Shown here: one piece after another, positions 6,546-7,611 of the stretch
Layout of the letters: each line of letters begins with the position of its first letter
Position numbering within the stretch: position 1 is the first letter of the stretch
Source of the DNA: JBBILG01 sp037445085
GTDB lineage: Bacteria; Pseudomonadota; Gammaproteobacteria; Burkholderiales; Methylophilaceae
Assembly (NCBI GenBank): GCA_037445085.1
Contig: JBBILG010000086.1
Coordinates: forward strand, 1-7,611
Direction: 5' to 3'
DNA: 7,611 bases
Position numbers and translations under genes: made by a program
The notes under the pieces: model-generated
Told to the model about the DNA's origin: nothing
What the model saw: only the letters and a program-made list of their open reading frames with translations
Database searches by the model: none

Positions 6546-6562
6546 TTGGCACTGAACATGCT
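6546..6562 (+). promoter_or_regulatory. Sigma54 (-24/-12) promoter
   Basis: TTGGCACTGAACATGCT fits the sigma54 consensus TTGGCAC-N5-TTGCW, with one mismatch in the -12 element (ATGC for TTGC). The invariant GG (6548-6549) and GC (6560-6561) are separated by the required ten bases. Transcription would start near 6573 and run rightward, away from the kinase. Upstream enhancer-like repeats and an IHF site are correctly placed, and an NtrC-type activator is encoded next door. The IS element begins at about 6567, between the -12 box and the predicted start. Confidence 0.7.
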
Positions 6563-6566
6563 TAAT
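6561..6566. repeat. Left target-site duplication of the IS element (candidate)
   Basis: CTTAAT directly precedes the left inverted repeat, and CTTA (7608-7611, window end) directly follows the right one. This fits a 4- to 6-bp target duplication; six is favoured because the inverted repeats then start at matching TGTC ends. The right copy is cut off after four bases. Because TTAA is palindromic, part of the match could instead be an outward extension of the inverted repeats. Confidence 0.5.
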
Positions 6567-6585
6567 TGTCACGTCCTCGATGATT
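6567..6585 (+). repeat. Left terminal inverted repeat of the IS element
   Basis: TGTCACGTCCTCGATGATT matches the reverse complement of the right end, TGTCGTGTCCTTGATGATT, at 16 of 19 positions. The transcription start predicted for the upstream sigma54 promoter falls inside this repeat. Confidence 0.8.
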
Positions 6586-6646
6586 CCCTAGCTGGCCCAC
6601 GCCGTGGTTTACTGCTGGCGCGAGAGATCATTGAGGAGTTGAAGCG

Positions 6647-7611
6647 ATGCAAGTAAGACTGCACAAGAATGCCACGACCACCCCGAAGACACGGGCGCTG
6701 ATCCAGGCCAGCGACCTGCCGATGACGGTGCTGGCCAAGCAGTTCGGTGTCGGTGTGGAGACCATCGCCCGCTGGAAGCAGCGGGATTCGGTCGAGGACC
6801 GTTCCCATACCCCGCACCGTCTGCAGACCACTCTCAGCGCCGAGCAGGAGGCCATCGTCCTGGTCCTGCGCAGGACCCTGGGCCTGTCCCTGGACGACCT
6901 GCTGGCCGTGGTGCACGAGTTCCTCCACCCCAGCATCCTGCGTTCTTCCCTGCATCGCATGCTCAAGCGGCATGGCGTCTCCACGCGGGAAGCCACCAGC
7001 GTCGACAAACCCAAGGTCAAGCCCTTCAAGGCCTATGAGCCCGGCTTTGTCCATGTGGACGTGAAATACCTGCCGCAGATGGCGGACGAGGACAAGCGGC
7101 GCTACCTGTTCGTGGCCATCGACCGGGCCACCCGATGGGTCTTCATCGCGGTCTACGCCAGCAAGACGGCGACCAACGCCAGGCGTTTCCTGGCGGCCCT
7201 CGCCAAGGCGGCGCCGTTTCGCATCCAGACGATCCTGACCGACAACGGCAAGGAATTCACGGATCGCTTCATCACCGCAGGGGAACGGACTCCCACCGGC
7301 GAACACGCCTTCGACCAACTGTGCACCGAACTGGACATCGAGCATCGCCTGACCCGGCCCAGGCATCCCCAGACCAATGGCATGGTGGAGCGATTCAACG
7401 GCCGCATCGCGGATATCCTGCGCACCCACCACTTCCGCTCCGGCGAGGAACTGGAGACCACGCTGTTGCGCTATGCCTGGCTCTACAACCATCATCTCCC
7501 CCAGAAAGCCCTCGGCCATGTCAGCCCCGTCCAGGCCATGAAAATCTGGCAGACCTCAAAACCAGGCCTCTTTCATAAACGCGTGGTCAATCATCAAGGA
7601 CACGACACTTA
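6647..7611 (+). CDS. IS481-family transposase, stop codon cut by the window end
   Basis: The frame encodes 321 residues, and the window ends at TA of the next codon. The ATG has GAGGAG eight bases upstream (6633-6638). An N-terminal helix-turn-helix (about 14-47, with LAKQFGVGVETIARWKQRD) would bind the inverted repeats, followed by the linker DRSHTPHRLQTTLS. The DDE catalytic core follows: D138 in HVDVKYLP, D199 in LTDNGKEF and E248 in NGMVERFNGR. There are 48 residues between the second D and E, more than the 35 common in IS3/IS481 relatives, because of a segment around residues 205-224. The last codons lie within the right inverted repeat. T of codon 321 and the first two bases of the next codon come from DNA just outside the element, so the stop seems to be supplied by the target site. 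If the duplication is CTTAAT, the stop is TAA. The enzyme inserts and excises the element through a DDE mechanism. Confidence 0.92.
   Translation, partial: MQVRLHKNATTTPKTRALIQASDLPMTVLAKQFGVGVETIARWKQRDSVEDRSHTPHRLQTTLSAEQEAIVLVLRRTLGLSLDDLLAVVHEFLHPSILRSSLHRMLKRHGVSTREATSVDKPKVKPFKAYEPGFVHVDVKYLPQMADEDKRRYLFVAIDRATRWVFIAVYASKTATNARRFLAALAKAAPFRIQTILTDNGKEFTDRFITAGERTPTGEHAFDQLCTELDIEHRLTRPRHPQTNGMVERFNGRIADILRTHHFRSGEELETTLLRYAWLYNHHLPQKALGHVSPVQAMKIWQTSKPGLFHKRVVNHQGHDT
7589..7607 (-). repeat. Right terminal inverted repeat of the IS element
   Basis: Read on the minus strand this is TGTCGTGTCCTTGATGATT, pairing with the left end at 16 of 19 positions. It overlaps the final codons of the transposase (the NHQGHD end), so the gene reaches the very tip of the element. 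Confidence 0.8.

Larger units (their letters stand above)
6567..7607 (+). mobile_element. IS481-family insertion sequence, apparently complete
   Basis: The element is about 1041 bp, with one transposase gene filling most of it. Terminal inverted repeats at 6567-6585 and 7589-7607 both begin with TGTC (16 of 19 positions identical). Length, a single unfrayed transposase frame and TGT ends all fit the IS481 family. It sits directly downstream of the -12 box of a sigma54 promoter and is oriented so that this promoter would read into the transposase. All catalytic residues are present, so it is likely a recent and possibly active insertion. The window ends four bases after it. Confidence 0.85.

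Noticed and set aside
6535..6566. Direct repeat of GCTTAAT at 6535-6541 and 6560-6566 as a second IS footprint
   Set aside because: Seven bases in AT-rich DNA can repeat by chance, and no IS end lies next to the first copy.
6566..6594. Sigma70 promoter TTGTCA/TAGCTG formed across the IS left junction
   Set aside because: The spacing is right and the -35 is good, but the -10 matches only weakly and lacks the final T, so it is not reported as a feature.
6569..7519. A 316-codon minus-strand frame within the IS element
   Set aside because: It is antisense to a transposase with a helix-turn-helix and DDE residues, and shows no domain of its own.

Overview
The window looks like chromosomal DNA of a high-GC proteobacterium, probably a beta- or gammaproteobacterium. 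The grounds are GC-rich codon use, a CbbR-type LysR regulator, a SulP anion transporter, an NtrC-type two-component system and an IS481-family element. The CbbR-like regulator paired with a SulP transporter suggests an autotroph, perhaps a sulfur or nitrogen chemolithotroph. That lifestyle is inference; no carbon-fixation enzyme is visible here.

Layout. Positions 1-50 hold what may be the last codons of a + strand gene. Positions 51-344 hold hairpins but no recognisable gene. Next comes a divergent pair: a CbbR-like LysR regulator (345-1295, minus) and a SulP transporter with a C-terminal STAS domain (1425-3506, plus). They share a 129-bp intergenic region with a perfect 9+9 bp inverted repeat. 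The transporter carries a helical-hairpin insertion of about 135 residues between its two transmembrane halves. A GC-rich hairpin (about 3507-3540) lies between it and a convergent minus-strand operon. That operon encodes a membrane histidine kinase (4948-6414) and a sigma54-dependent NtrC-family response regulator (3599-4951), whose reading frames overlap by ATGA.

Upstream of the kinase, positions 6435-6562 read like a complete enhancer-dependent promoter pointing rightward. It has clustered GCAAC/GTTGC repeats forming dyads (6435-6498), a full match to the IHF consensus (6516-6528) and a -24/-12 element (6546-6562). The simplest reading is that the regulator encoded next door controls a divergent target operon from here. 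However, an intact-looking IS481-family element (about 6567-7607) begins just after the -12 box, before the predicted transcription start. It therefore separates the promoter from its original target gene, which would lie beyond the window.

The transposase frame runs through the right inverted repeat. Its stop codon appears to be completed by flanking target DNA, and the window ends two bases into that codon.

The strongest leads are the interrupted sigma54 promoter with its operator array, and the SulP transporter with an unusual, predicted periplasmic coiled coil under a CbbR-like regulator.
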